Below are positions 11,995 through 21,330 of a stretch of DNA of 64,000 bases, piece after piece (position 1 is the first letter of the stretch; each line of letters begins with the position of its first letter). The notes under the pieces were generated by a model. The model did not search any database. It saw only the letters and a list, made by a program, of their open reading frames with translations, and had not been told where the DNA came from. The translations under genes and the position numbers were made by a program. The stretch is from NCBI RefSeq assembly GCF_032362555.1, contig NC_083509.1:3991001-4055000 (forward strand). The letters run 5' to 3'. The stretch comes from Amyelois transitella. Its lineage: Eukaryota; Arthropoda; Insecta; Lepidoptera; Pyralidae.

Positions 11995-12161
11995 ACATAC
12001 ATACATACATATAATCACGTCTATATCCCTTGCGGGGTAGACAGAGCCAACAGTCTTGAAAAGACTGATATGCCACGTTCAGCTGTTTGGCTTAACGATA
12101 TTAAGATTCAAATAGTGACAGGTTGCTAGCCCATCGCCTAAAAGAAGAATCCTAAGTTTAT
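11995..12161 (-). repeat. RTE-derived SINE, 5'-truncated
   Basis: Reads (TACA)n, ATAATCACGTCTATATCCC, TTGCGGGGTAGACAGAGCC, TTCAGCTGTTTGGCTTAA, GGTTGCTAGCCCATCGCC. These are the reverse complement of the SINE tail and body. The head (GGTCCTATTC...CACACGGCAC) is missing. Confidence 0.85.
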
Positions 12162-12663
12162 AAATTCTATTATTAGATTTTGCTTCAACTACAATTTTTG
12201 CTTTTTTCATGCAAGCTTGTTTTTAAAATAGTATTATAACCATACCATTTCCAAGAACCTACATATTTCATTAGTACTAGTATCGGATCGTTACCATCAA
12301 AAACGAAGTACATCAATCTTAAAAGACAATCGAATGTAGTTCAATGTCAGAGAAAACGGGTCACCCCTAAAGTAAAGAAACGAATCATGGAATGACAGAG
12401 ATCCACGCGAAATTGTCGTTTTACTAGCATTCGACCCAATTCAACCAAGGTATAAAAATAAAGAGTACACAGAATTTGTCTTTCAAACTACTATTGTTGT
12501 ACAGGATTGCCATGTCTTTGAGTATTCTGACTTTTAGTTATATTTACTCCGTAAAAGGTGATGACGCGTATGTGTGTACACGCATCCTCTTATTCTCTTG
12601 GCATTATTACCGGTTGCGTTTTGTCTTTTTAAGGCTATAAATTAATTTATAAATATATTTTTC
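12162..12663. other. Intergenic, nothing recognised
   Basis: No gene, RNA or clear repeat seen. Confidence 0.5.
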
Positions 12664-12835
12664 GTGCCGTGTGGTTCCTGACAGAGCCATGTGGTTCCCG
12701 GAACCAATTAAAAAGGATAGGAATTTGGGATTCTTCTTATAGGCGATGGGCTAGCAACCTGTCACTATTATAATCTCAATTCTATCATTAAGCCGTTAGG
12801 CTACCCCGCTAAGGATAAATACGTGATTATATGAA
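12664..12835 (+). repeat. RTE-derived SINE with internal deletions
   Basis: The head GTGCCGTGTGGTTCC is present twice in diverged form (12664 and about 12690). Then come TTGGGATTCTTCTTATAGGCGATG, CTATCATTAAGCC and a shortened tail CTACCCCGCTAAGGATAAATACGTGATTATATG. Confidence 0.7.
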
Positions 12836-14502
12836 GGAATTAATGAAAAAAATTATATGTATTGAATAAATAGACCTATCAAAACTTTACCTTTTTTAAA
12901 TACCTAAAGAAAGGAACTATAGAGTGACTTGAGGAGTGGTTTGCTGGTTTTTTATTTTGTGACCCAGCGGAAGTTGGTATGTCACTCGCAGCCATTAGTT
13001 TCGAGCATGCGATTCGATCAACGATATTGTATGAGTAATTTTGTATGTTTATCATTGTATGATGCAGATACTAATTTGATCAGCCTAGCACTTAAAAAGT
13101 CGAAAAAAAAACCCTTTATTTAATATCTTCATAATTAAATGTATTTGTTATGTCCCTGTTGTTAACCAGTTACTGAATTAAGTATTTTTTTATCATCACT
13201 TTTTATTACAGTACAAACGAATAAGATCCAATACAGAACACGAAATTACAAATATTTGCGTGTACTTCTCACTTTCATAGAAAATGTTTTTATTTATTTT
13301 TTATTTTATTAATAAAAGGTAGCTGCAGCAAAAATATTTGCAATTTCCCTCTAGGCGCAGACTGCAATATGAATGTTGGCGTCATGACACAAAATAGTAT
13401 AGAAAGAAGGCTTACAATATGTCCTGCTGCATGTATATGTAAGGGATAAGAAATAATAAGAAGTATGCGTTATATTTACAAAAATGTTAGCGTGATTTCT
13501 TGATTTTGATTCTTTAACTTAGAAAGTATGTAACCATTAAGCAAATGTAGACAAAACTTTAATCTTAATCAATATAAAATTTTTATTTAATTCCACGTGC
13601 AGGGATTCAATTAGCATAATACATTAGTTCTATTTTTAAATTAAATAATATTATGACCGAAAAATCGATTAGAGCTTATAACATACATAGTTGGAATCGC
13701 ATTTCCCCAGGGATAACAACCAGCTTGATAGAGGATGATATTTTTGGTGGCGGTAGAGTCAGACTATCGCCCCCGTTAATAATTATAATTAATAAAATAA
13801 TAAATAATAAAAATAAATTATAAAAAAAGGATAAAAAATATAATACTTGGCTGGCTATCATGTTCCTTCAATACATATCTCTGTCACCTCATTGTTTTAC
13901 ATCCCCGGTCACTTGGCGTCCGTCGCGAAACTTTCTCCGCCCTCGAACTAACACGGCGCACGGGCCGCAGTGTTTATTTTCAATTTCACTTTCCCGTCTC
14001 AGTGGTTTTTCAGCAGGCATACTTTCAAGGAAAGAAAAATATTATTAATGAAAGAAGTGAAAGAAGAAGGTAACTGATTTAGCAAACAGACAATATCAAC
14101 AATGGCATCGTCATTTTGAGAAATAATTATACGGTACTAAAATGATGTTTGTGCCATAGATTTGACAGTCTCGATTTGGTACACCTTTGTTACTACAACC
14201 TCTCAATGTTACGTTTTCGATGTAATGACTGGTTTCAAACCCTTCGATGCCATTAGCAAGAACTGTCACTAAACTACTCGTATATCATCGATGCTTTTTT
14301 ATATTGCACGAACTATTTTACAAAAACATAATGTTAGAGCTGATAGATAGCATATTACATGTATTCACATAAATATTAACGGTTCTATTATAAGGGCACA
14401 TTATTAAAAAGGACCTTTTGTAAAAAAAAATCAAATCAGTTGGTACTATTATTATATATTAGTTTTTCTTACAATAAACTAGGTTTTCTTACAATAATAG
14501 CG
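12836..14502. other. Intergenic with a GC-rich patch near 13900-13990
   Basis: No gene supported. About 13900-13990 (TCCCCGGTCACTTGGCGTCC, CTAACACGGCGCACGGGCC) stands out from AT-rich flanks. The 62-codon frame crossing it has no recognised motif. Confidence 0.4.
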
Positions 14503-14565
14503 TGACTGATAGATCAGACGCCCGAATTGTACTAAGTACAATTCGGGCGTCTGATCTATCAGTCA
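14503..14565. repeat. Perfect 63-bp palindrome (31-bp arms, 1-nt spacer)
   Basis: The left arm 14503-14533 begins TGACTGATAGATCAGACGCC; the right arm 14535-14565 is its exact reverse complement; the single spacer base is A at 14534. The arms lie in otherwise ordinary AT-rich DNA but contain a GC-rich core (GACGCCCG). Such a structure would extrude as a cruciform and is hard to clone and sequence. No coding content. Confidence 0.95.
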
Positions 14566-15237
14566 GTACAATGTACTTAACAAACAATAAGTATTGGTTC
14601 AATAAAGTGGAAATAAAAATTTCATCTCTATTTTTGCAATACTAACAACAGCTGCACAAGATCTCATCAAACAATGTAACTTTACCAACCAATTATGATA
14701 ATAAGTTTTCAAAATGTCGGGTTAAATTAATCGATCAAATGATTTTCATCACATTCCATTTAGACTGAAATCATGGCGCTCAGTCAAGGGTCCTGGACAA
14801 AGGGCTGTTTGTCTGCATCAGCTTTGAGCAAGCAATCGCCTAATTGATATGTCGCCCTCCATGTATATATGTAGGTAGATGAAATGTAATTACATGTTTG
14901 ATTTAAAGATTGATTTGAAATAAATGATTATTGAGCCGAAATTGGTTCTGTTGTAATTTGAGTAAATATTGTGAAATTTTGTCGTTTAAGGAATTTAGAA
15001 TTGATATATCTATCTAATTATAGAAAGAAGAAATTGAATGATAGAATGACTTTTACACACAGCTTAAACCCCTGAAGCAAGAATTTTAATGTTGGCCGTG
15101 TAGTAGACCACTATGCGATACTCTTTGACAATCTAGTATGCTTCTCCTAAGATTTTCTGGATTGTTTAAAAGGAGTTCGTAAAAAATTCAGTGGGCGGAA
15201 AGTTATGCTTAATGTGGACGAAGCCATCGCCGTTCAC
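14566..15237. other. Intergenic, nothing recognised
   Basis: A short stretch at about 15205-15225 (AGTTATGCTTAATGTGGACGAAGCC) resembles part of the RTE ORF end but is too short to call. Confidence 0.4.
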
Positions 15238-15470
15238 TACATACATATATAACATGTCTTTATCTGTAACGGGGTAGACAAAGCCAACAGTCTCATAAAG
15301 ACTAAAAGGCAACGTTCAGCTGTATGGGTAAAAAATAGAATTGAGATTGTGAATCTCTGATAGTGACAGGTTCCCAGCCCGTTTTCTAAGAGAAAAATCC
15401 CAAGTTTATAGACGTATCCTATAGTCACCTTTTGCGACATTCGTGGGAAAGAGATTGAGCGGTCCCATTC
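15238..15470 (-). repeat. RTE-derived SINE, diverged
   Basis: Reverse complement of the SINE, from the tail (ACATACATATATAACATGTC, GGGGTAGACAAAGCCAACAG) through the body (GATAGTGACAGGTTCCCAGCCC) to the head (GTGGGAAAGAGATTGAGCGG). The last head segment is missing. Confidence 0.8.
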
Positions 15471-16182
15471 TAAACTAAGTAAGCGTTAACTACTTAGTTT
15501 ATGATATAATACTGTTAGTGTGACATACTTATCATTATCACGCCTTATATCTTACGGGGTAAAAAGAGAGTTAAAATATTAAAATTTAAACGGGATAAAC
15601 TAACATTTTTCAAATAATTTCAACGATAGGTGTACTCTCTTAGTTTGTGGGTAGGGCTAAGTATAGTTATCTACTGTTGAAATATAATAGATAACGAAAG
15701 GCAATTCGCAATATTTGGAATTCCGTTCACGTAAATTTTTCGGTTCCAACGAGAGCCGGATTCATTTCAGACCAATTTAATTTTGTCAACCTGAACGCAA
15801 TTAACTAAATAGATTGTGGTAACCGCACAGGAATGTTAAATTGATTATTACAATGTTGGGTTTTCTCTTTTGTTTTATATGATTTTCTACGTAAAAGGTT
15901 ATTAATATTAATGTATTTAATGTTTTAATTTAACGACTGGATCATCGTAAAAAATATCTTGTTTGCTTGCGTAGTTCTTGTTGTATTTATTGTCGCTTTC
16001 TGAAATCTACTTAACACAGTATTTCTTTTAAGTGATACGTTATAAGCTGGTAATGATACATGCTATTATAATGATTTGATTAACAAAGGTAATATAACTA
16101 AGTGGAACGTCTGTGGATTCTGAATACCACCATCATATGTGCAGGAGAGCCTAATCATCAAACATTCAGTATAGTGTGACTA
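15471..16182. other. Intergenic; small SINE-tail scrap
   Basis: About 15531-15575 (ATCACGCCTTATATCTTACGG, GGGTAAAAAGAGAG) may be a decayed SINE tail. Nothing else recognised. Confidence 0.35.
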
Positions 16183-16255
16183 TGTAGGTTTCCTCATAAC
16201 ATTTTCCCTCACCGCAAGGGTATCGGTTAGCATTCTGTAACTAAGAGTCATTGGT
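16183..16255 (-). repeat. Fragment of dispersed family B
   Basis: TAGGTTTCCTCATAACATTT and CCCTCACCGCAAGGGTATCGG match the conserved core of family B (GGTTTCCTCACGATGTTTTCC, CTCACCGTAAAAGCATCGGT). Confidence 0.65.
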
Positions 16256-17581
16256 ACAGTGGTCCACATAGAAAAATATACAATAACCTTAATTACTTCA
16301 ATGATTATGACTTTCAGAATTTTTCGGCTGTACTGTACGTACATTGTCACAATGGAATGTAAGTAAGTTCCTGTGTTCGTTTCAGATACGTCAACTTCCG
16401 CGCGCAAAGACTGTACCTTTTATGGTTTTTTTTTTTAAATACGTTACTAAGTTACTATTTTCGTATTACTTTTGGCCCTCGGGACAAAACTTGTGTAATC
16501 TTGAAATAGAAAATCTATGTGTTTTCGACAAAGTTTGTTTGCGGTAAGTGATCGATTGAAATGGGCCGGTCTCGCCGTCTGTCTGCGTGACTGTCCATTA
16601 GTCAAATAGGTTTTCCATCAAGATTAACTTATCTCTATGCTGATGAGGTCCCCTTTTTGTTCACAAACTTTACTATGTAACGATACTATAATCTTTATTA
16701 TAAAAACTTTAAGGGTTATTTTGGTTAGTTAAGTTAGGTATTATAATATGTTGCGAGGTAAAATCATGAAGTGGAACTACTATTTCGATTTACATACAGG
16801 GTGATTACTAATTGGACACATGTATTTTACGTAAACGCTTTGTGTATAAGTCCTTAAAATGGGAGTCGATTGTATAGGATTTATTGAAAAACTGGACCAC
16901 TATACTATTACTGGAGACGAATATAATTATCTACAAAATGTGTAAATTATTGTTATATTTTATGAAAATGCTCCCACAATATGGTTTCAAAAACTGGCAT
17001 TGAGATGAGATGTAATACACGAAAACACGTGAACAAAAGAGAAAATAGCAGTAATATGTAAGCTAGAATTTGAAAGATACAAGTGATATTCCTATTAGTA
17101 ACTTTACTTCAAACTAGGCACAAAATATAATACTTAAACAGAAAGATTTTAATATTATTATGTAGGTACTTATTATAAAAGTGTACGATTACGTGGTGGG
17201 TAAGTGATAGCAATGAATCAGGCTTCGACCGGATATTCATGTTATTGCTTTGTTGTAAATTTAAACAAATGATTGTTTAACATTTTTGTATATGAATTTA
17301 TACGAGTTCTTCGTTTTTTGAGTGAATTTACTATTTGGAGCATTTTGTTTTCATATATCAGTGATTTATCACGACTGGTTTCATTAGGAATCATTAGTTT
17401 AATCACTTATTTATTCATATTTAAGTCTCTTATTGATTGTAAACAGATTAGATCCACAGAAGTGAACTCAGCGCTCGCAGTAGACTTCAGTGCTCTGTGT
17501 AAGAAAGTTATTCTTGTCGCGTTTTCTACATATTCAATATCTGATCTTTGAACGAAAAATATTTTAAATCAATATTAAGTC
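16256..17581. other. Intergenic / upstream of LITAF-A
   Basis: No coding region supported. The 92-codon frame at 17273-17551 is hydrophobic, AT-driven sequence without a recognised domain. The LITAF-A transcription start probably lies in the right part of this region or just after it. Confidence 0.4.
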
Positions 17582-17653
17582 CGATAAGAGCTGATAGAGG
17601 TGATAAGACCAGTGTTATCAACAAAAACGTAGCTCGATAGCACTCTGTTATCA
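17582..17653 (+). promoter_or_regulatory. Cluster of four GATA-type sites upstream of LITAF-A
   Basis: CGATAA (17582), TGATAA (17601), TTATCA (17615) and TTATCA (17648) fall within 72 bp, the last one 75 bp before the LITAF-A start codon. Insect GATA factors (Serpent, GATAe) control fat-body and gut genes, so this fits a proximal promoter or 5' UTR enhancer. Such short sites also occur by chance in AT-rich DNA, so the role is an inference. Confidence 0.35.
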
Positions 17654-17727
17654 TTCTATGCGCAAACTCATATTGACGAGGTCGAAAAAGTTATTAGAGA
17701 ATAGAAGTAATTAATTATTAGTGTGAA

Positions 17728-17761
17728 ATGAGTGGTGATAAGATGTCAGGCCAGGCGATGC
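17728..17761 (+). CDS. LITAF-A coding exon 1
   Basis: Encodes a leader beginning MSGDKMSGQAM and ends one base into the next codon before a GTGAGT donor at 17762-17767. It matches the phase-1 end of LITAF-B exon 1. It is short, so the assignment rests on the splice site and phase agreement. Confidence 0.65.
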
Positions 17762-20337
17762 GTGAGTAATTTTTAATATTTTCAAAAAAATTTGTGCGCA
17801 GTTAATTTATAAAACTAATATTAAATTATTCGGGCTAAGAATTTTGTAAAATGTGTTTGTATTGCTTTTTGTTGTCAGGATAGGCAGTATGATTATATTA
17901 CATGATTGTGTAATTCCTGAACTGATACGTGCGAAAATGGTGAACTATGATAAAATTAAATACCCATATCTTCTTCTGCAAAAGAATTTTGCATTCGTCA
18001 AAAGCGACGTTATGCGTTGTTGATCATAATAATTGGGGTTGTCAAGTTAATTATTTAATCTGGCATATTAGATTAATGACATAATAAACATAGTTTATTC
18101 TTCGAAATGTAAGATAGCAAATTCAGCACATACGTAATAATAGTACCTACCTATACCAATTGTCATACTTAGTCACATTTCATTTGTATCATGATATTAT
18201 CCGCATGGATATGACTGCTTTATCTGTATTATGCACATAATTGTTAGGTTTAGCCTTTGTTTCTATCAGAAATAAGTTTATTTTTAACTCATAATGAGTA
18301 AACAAATTACTACAATATTCCTTGTGAGTAACATGATTCGTTTCGAGATAATCAAAACAGTGAACGGCTTACATTAGAGCACGTGAGCGATTCCGATGAA
18401 TTTTTAATCCATAGGAAACTAAAACGCTACAATTCAAATTTCTTGACCTGGCAGTTTCGTCTTTAATTTGACATGGCAATCAAAAAATGTATGTTTAAAT
18501 GTTTCAGCGAATGTACAATACGTGGGGCCGCAGCCGCCACCTCCGCCGTACTCCACGCACCCCCCACCAGGAGTGCAACCCCCTCCAGGAGCTGCCATAG
18601 GCACAGTTACAACTACCTTCATAGTCACAAACCCCGCTGGCCCAGACCCCATGATCACAACTTGCCCTTCATGCCATCATCAGATCGTGACAAGAACGGA
18701 GAGGAATCCTACGACTAAGACCCATGCTATTGCTTGCCTGCTATTTTGGTTTATGTGAGTAATTATTTTAATGTTATTTATTCTATCTGTTTCGTTGCAT
18801 AAAAAACGTGACGCATAGCTATTTATCAGTGACTCTTTTTTGAGATACGTAGCTACATTGGTTTGATTGTTAACTAATGCTCTTACGATGAGGGAAAGCA
18901 CCGTTAAAAACCTGAACATTCAAGCAATGGATATGAGATAATGATATATAGGAATATGGTTCCCTGGTTGTTCAGATCAGCTGGGACATACTTTGTGTTA
19001 TACCCTGACGACCAATCCGATCGTCCCTGACATCCAATCCAACTGTGGTCATGGTCACAGGCGTACCCTGGGCTCCTTTCCAGAGAGATGAGGATGCAAC
19101 CGAGACTTATGTAGGAAAATGATGGAAAATAGATTGACGACGGGAGAGTGGTGAAGGTGTCTAAACTGTACTTACCACGTTCTTGCACTTAGAGGGTTGC
19201 CATTTAAAACTGTTTTCTAAGTAACACGTGTTTTAATTCTAATCAATGATCTTGCAGTGAAAAAAAAAAACATTGTTGTGAACCCTTCATGTTCAGGCAA
19301 CCAACACCTAGTTCCCCACATAAATTGAAATCGGATACAGCTTCAACACAATTCTCAGATGCCTAGATCATATTATGGCAGTCACAGATGGCTGCCATTT
19401 GATCTAGGCATCTGCTTTGAATGCATTTCCCTAGATTACAACTAGATTTAAGCCGCATATGATTTTAAAATCAAGTTTGCTGTAAAAATTCGCAAATATT
19501 GTTTTTAATTGTATTCACATTAATATTATGAATTAGATAGCATGTTTGTCTTTTCTTTATGCTATTGAAAGAATACAGCTACATATATTTTACAAACAAT
19601 AATTTGACAGTGAATCAGTAACACCGGACATATCAATTGATAAAACAATAATGTCTTACGTACTCGTTTAAAACACTATCGATATGGTGCTCAGTTGATG
19701 TAGAAATCATATCAACATTTTTGATAGAACGTTCTTCTGCTTGGCGTAAGTCCCGGTTACAACCAGGATTAGGTAGAGTCAGGTTTTTACACGAAGCGCC
19801 TCTCATCTACCCTCCGCATCCTTTTCAGGGGAACCTAACTTATATAGGATCATGGTTACAAATTTAGTTACCTGAATGTGCACGTATTTTCACGATGTTT
19901 TCCCTCACCGTAAAAGCATCGGTAAGCTGTCACACTAATGTATATTACAGAGAAAATTGGCTAAAGAATTAACCGAGCCACACGGATTTCTTGCGCATTA
20001 AAGCCGGGTACCTTAACCGTTTGACCACCGACTTTATGAACTAGACCCAGTTGAAAAAAGCATGGTTCTACATCAACATATAGACAATAATACTCAATTA
20101 ATTAAAGTTGATAAAATGATATATTTAGATGGTATTTATTTTATACAGATTGAAAGATAATGCTTTCAGCATTAACTAAAAGAAAATAAAAACATAAAGA
20201 TACTGTTTAAAATTTATTTTTGATTTATTTACAGATGTTGGCCCTGCGTGTGTCTCCCATACTGCATGGACTCTTGCAACAACATCGACCATTACTGTCC
20301 GAACTGCAACGCTTATATCGGTGGCTACAAATTTTAG
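17728..20337 (+). CDS. LITAF-domain protein A (LPS-induced TNF-alpha factor homolog), 3 coding exons, 127 aa
   Basis: Spliced CDS 17728-17761, 18508-18754 and 20235-20337 (384 nt, in frame throughout). LITAF proteins are small cytosol-facing membrane proteins of late endosomes and lysosomes that recruit sorting factors and NEDD4-type ligases. Residues 19-38 are proline-rich, with PPPPY at 22-26 as a PPxY, WW-domain-binding motif. The LITAF domain spans about 60-127: CPSC at 64-67 and CPNC at 115-118 form the split zinc site. KTH (82-84) precedes a hydrophobic membrane-inserting stretch ICWPCVCLPYC (94-104), and HYC is at 113-115. Introns are GT-AG: donor GTGAGT after a phase-1 codon, then donor GTGAGT in phase 2. 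The start at 17728 is the first ATG of a 12-codon leader exon. An alternative start in an unspliced frame at 18468 would replace that leader; I prefer the spliced model because LITAF-B shows the same phase-1 junction. The domain call is secure; exon 1 is less so. Confidence 0.88.
18508..18754 (+). CDS. LITAF-A coding exon 2
   Basis: The acceptor is TTTCAG at 18502-18507 and the donor GTGAGT at 18755-18760, in phase 2. It encodes the proline-rich PPxY segment and the first half of the LITAF domain (CPSC, KTH, start of the hydrophobic stretch). LITAF-B has the equivalent sequence on two exons. Confidence 0.88.
18872..19110 (+). repeat. Dispersed family B copy in LITAF-A intron 2
   Basis: Reads GATGAGGGAAAGCACCGTTAA, CCTGAACATTCAAGCAATGG, then GGCGTACCCTGGGCTCCTTT and GATGAGGATGCAACCGAG. 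This is the same order as 26415-26625 and inverse to 19754-20035. Confidence 0.75.
19356..19414 (+). ncRNA. Candidate pre-miRNA-like hairpin in LITAF-A intron 2
   Basis: The arms CAGATGCCTAGATCA (19356-19370) and TGATCTAGGCATCTG (19400-19414) are exact reverse complements. A second inner stem follows, ATGGCAG (19375-19381) with CTGCCAT (19392-19398), around a 10-nt loop. Total length is 59 nt, with an asymmetric internal loop between the stems. Size, stem length and loop fit an animal pre-miRNA, and intronic position on the sense strand fits co-transcription with LITAF-A. I do not recognise the mature sequence. A short MITE or repeat hairpin is the main alternative. Confidence 0.4.
19754..20035 (-). 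repeat. Dispersed family B copy in LITAF-A intron 2 (long copy)
   Basis: TTTTTACACGAAGCGCCTCTC, CAGGGGAACCTAACTTATAT, GGATCATGGTTACAAATTT, CACGATGTTTTCCCTCACCG and TAAAAGCATCGGTAAG, ending GCCGGGTACCTTAACCG and TTGACCACCGAC. It is one of the longest members in the window and is inverted relative to the copy at 18872-19110. Confidence 0.8.
20235..20337 (+). CDS. LITAF-A coding exon 3
   Basis: The acceptor is TTTACAG ending at 20234. Its 103 nt complete the Ile codon and encode CWPCVCLPYC, HYCPNC and the C-terminus GGYKF, then TAG. The last exons of LITAF-B and LITAF-C have the same length and phase. Confidence 0.93.
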
Positions 20338-21330
20338 ACGTAATTATGATTGTTTAAGGTCCAATTTAGCTTAAAGTTTAGTATGTTTGGAAATGTTTGC
20401 TTCTATTAAGCCATGAAGGAGATACGGAGCAAACCCTTTCATATCATGGGCTGTAGAACATGTAACAACGATGTAATTTTAAGGTTAACGTATAAAACAC
20501 AATGGCTCAATGCTAACTTTAGAAATATAAGATTTAATGCAAACTTCAAAGAAAAAGACATGAAAATCTACGAGTGTATATAAATAGATTATTACATTTG
20601 ACCACTGGAATTTTCTTATCTATAATGTAGATAATGCAAGTTTCTAGGTGTTTTTTATTAGTGTTAAGTAATCTAATCTTAATGACAATTTTTCAATAAG
20701 TGTATATTTGGTTTAAACAAATTTATATGTATATTTAGCTACATTAGTGTCACGGTCTACCGCCTTTAACTTGGTTTTTAATAAGTTTAATGGCAATTAA
20801 AGTAATAATGTGCTTCCCGAAGCCCGTTGTAATCAACCCAGTTAATATAAGTCTTAATAAGATTATCCTGTAGAAATTGTAAATTCATATTTCTATCGTC
20901 ATAATAATCCTGATATCATGATTCTTAACCGCTTTTTTCATAGTTTACCTAAGACTAATTCTCCTTGGCAATTTTGATACACAATTCGTCCTTTAATCAT
21001 CTTACACGACATGTGCAGGGAGAGACGATGGTTGTTTTTCACTATGCGGAAACGGAACGACTCACTGTGTCTTTATCTTATATTTTCCTTGGTAGTTAGT
21101 TATTAAAAGTAGTAGTTTATATTTATGTATCGATTAAGTGGATAAACTTTACCATGGTAGGTAATTATCTTTATAGGTATAAATGTTATCCAAAAATATG
21201 TTACATGTAGATAGATATATTATAAAATACATTACAAAATTATTATAATTTGCCCTTTTTTGACAACAACAACCTGATTTTTTTCTGATTTAATAAATAA
21301 TAATAAAAGTGTTATGGTGGTGTTATGTAA
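20338..21330 (+). other. LITAF-A 3' untranslated and intergenic DNA
   Basis: No further coding sequence. AATAAA motifs at 21292-21297 and 21302-21307 lie just before the LINE insertion and could be the polyadenylation signals, though that would make a 1-kb 3' UTR. No earlier perfect AATAAA was obvious to me. Confidence 0.35.

Noticed and set aside
18434..18718. Overlapping ORFs in other frames across LITAF-A exon 2
   Set aside because: Shadows of the proline-rich coding exon; the LITAF frame explains the sequence.
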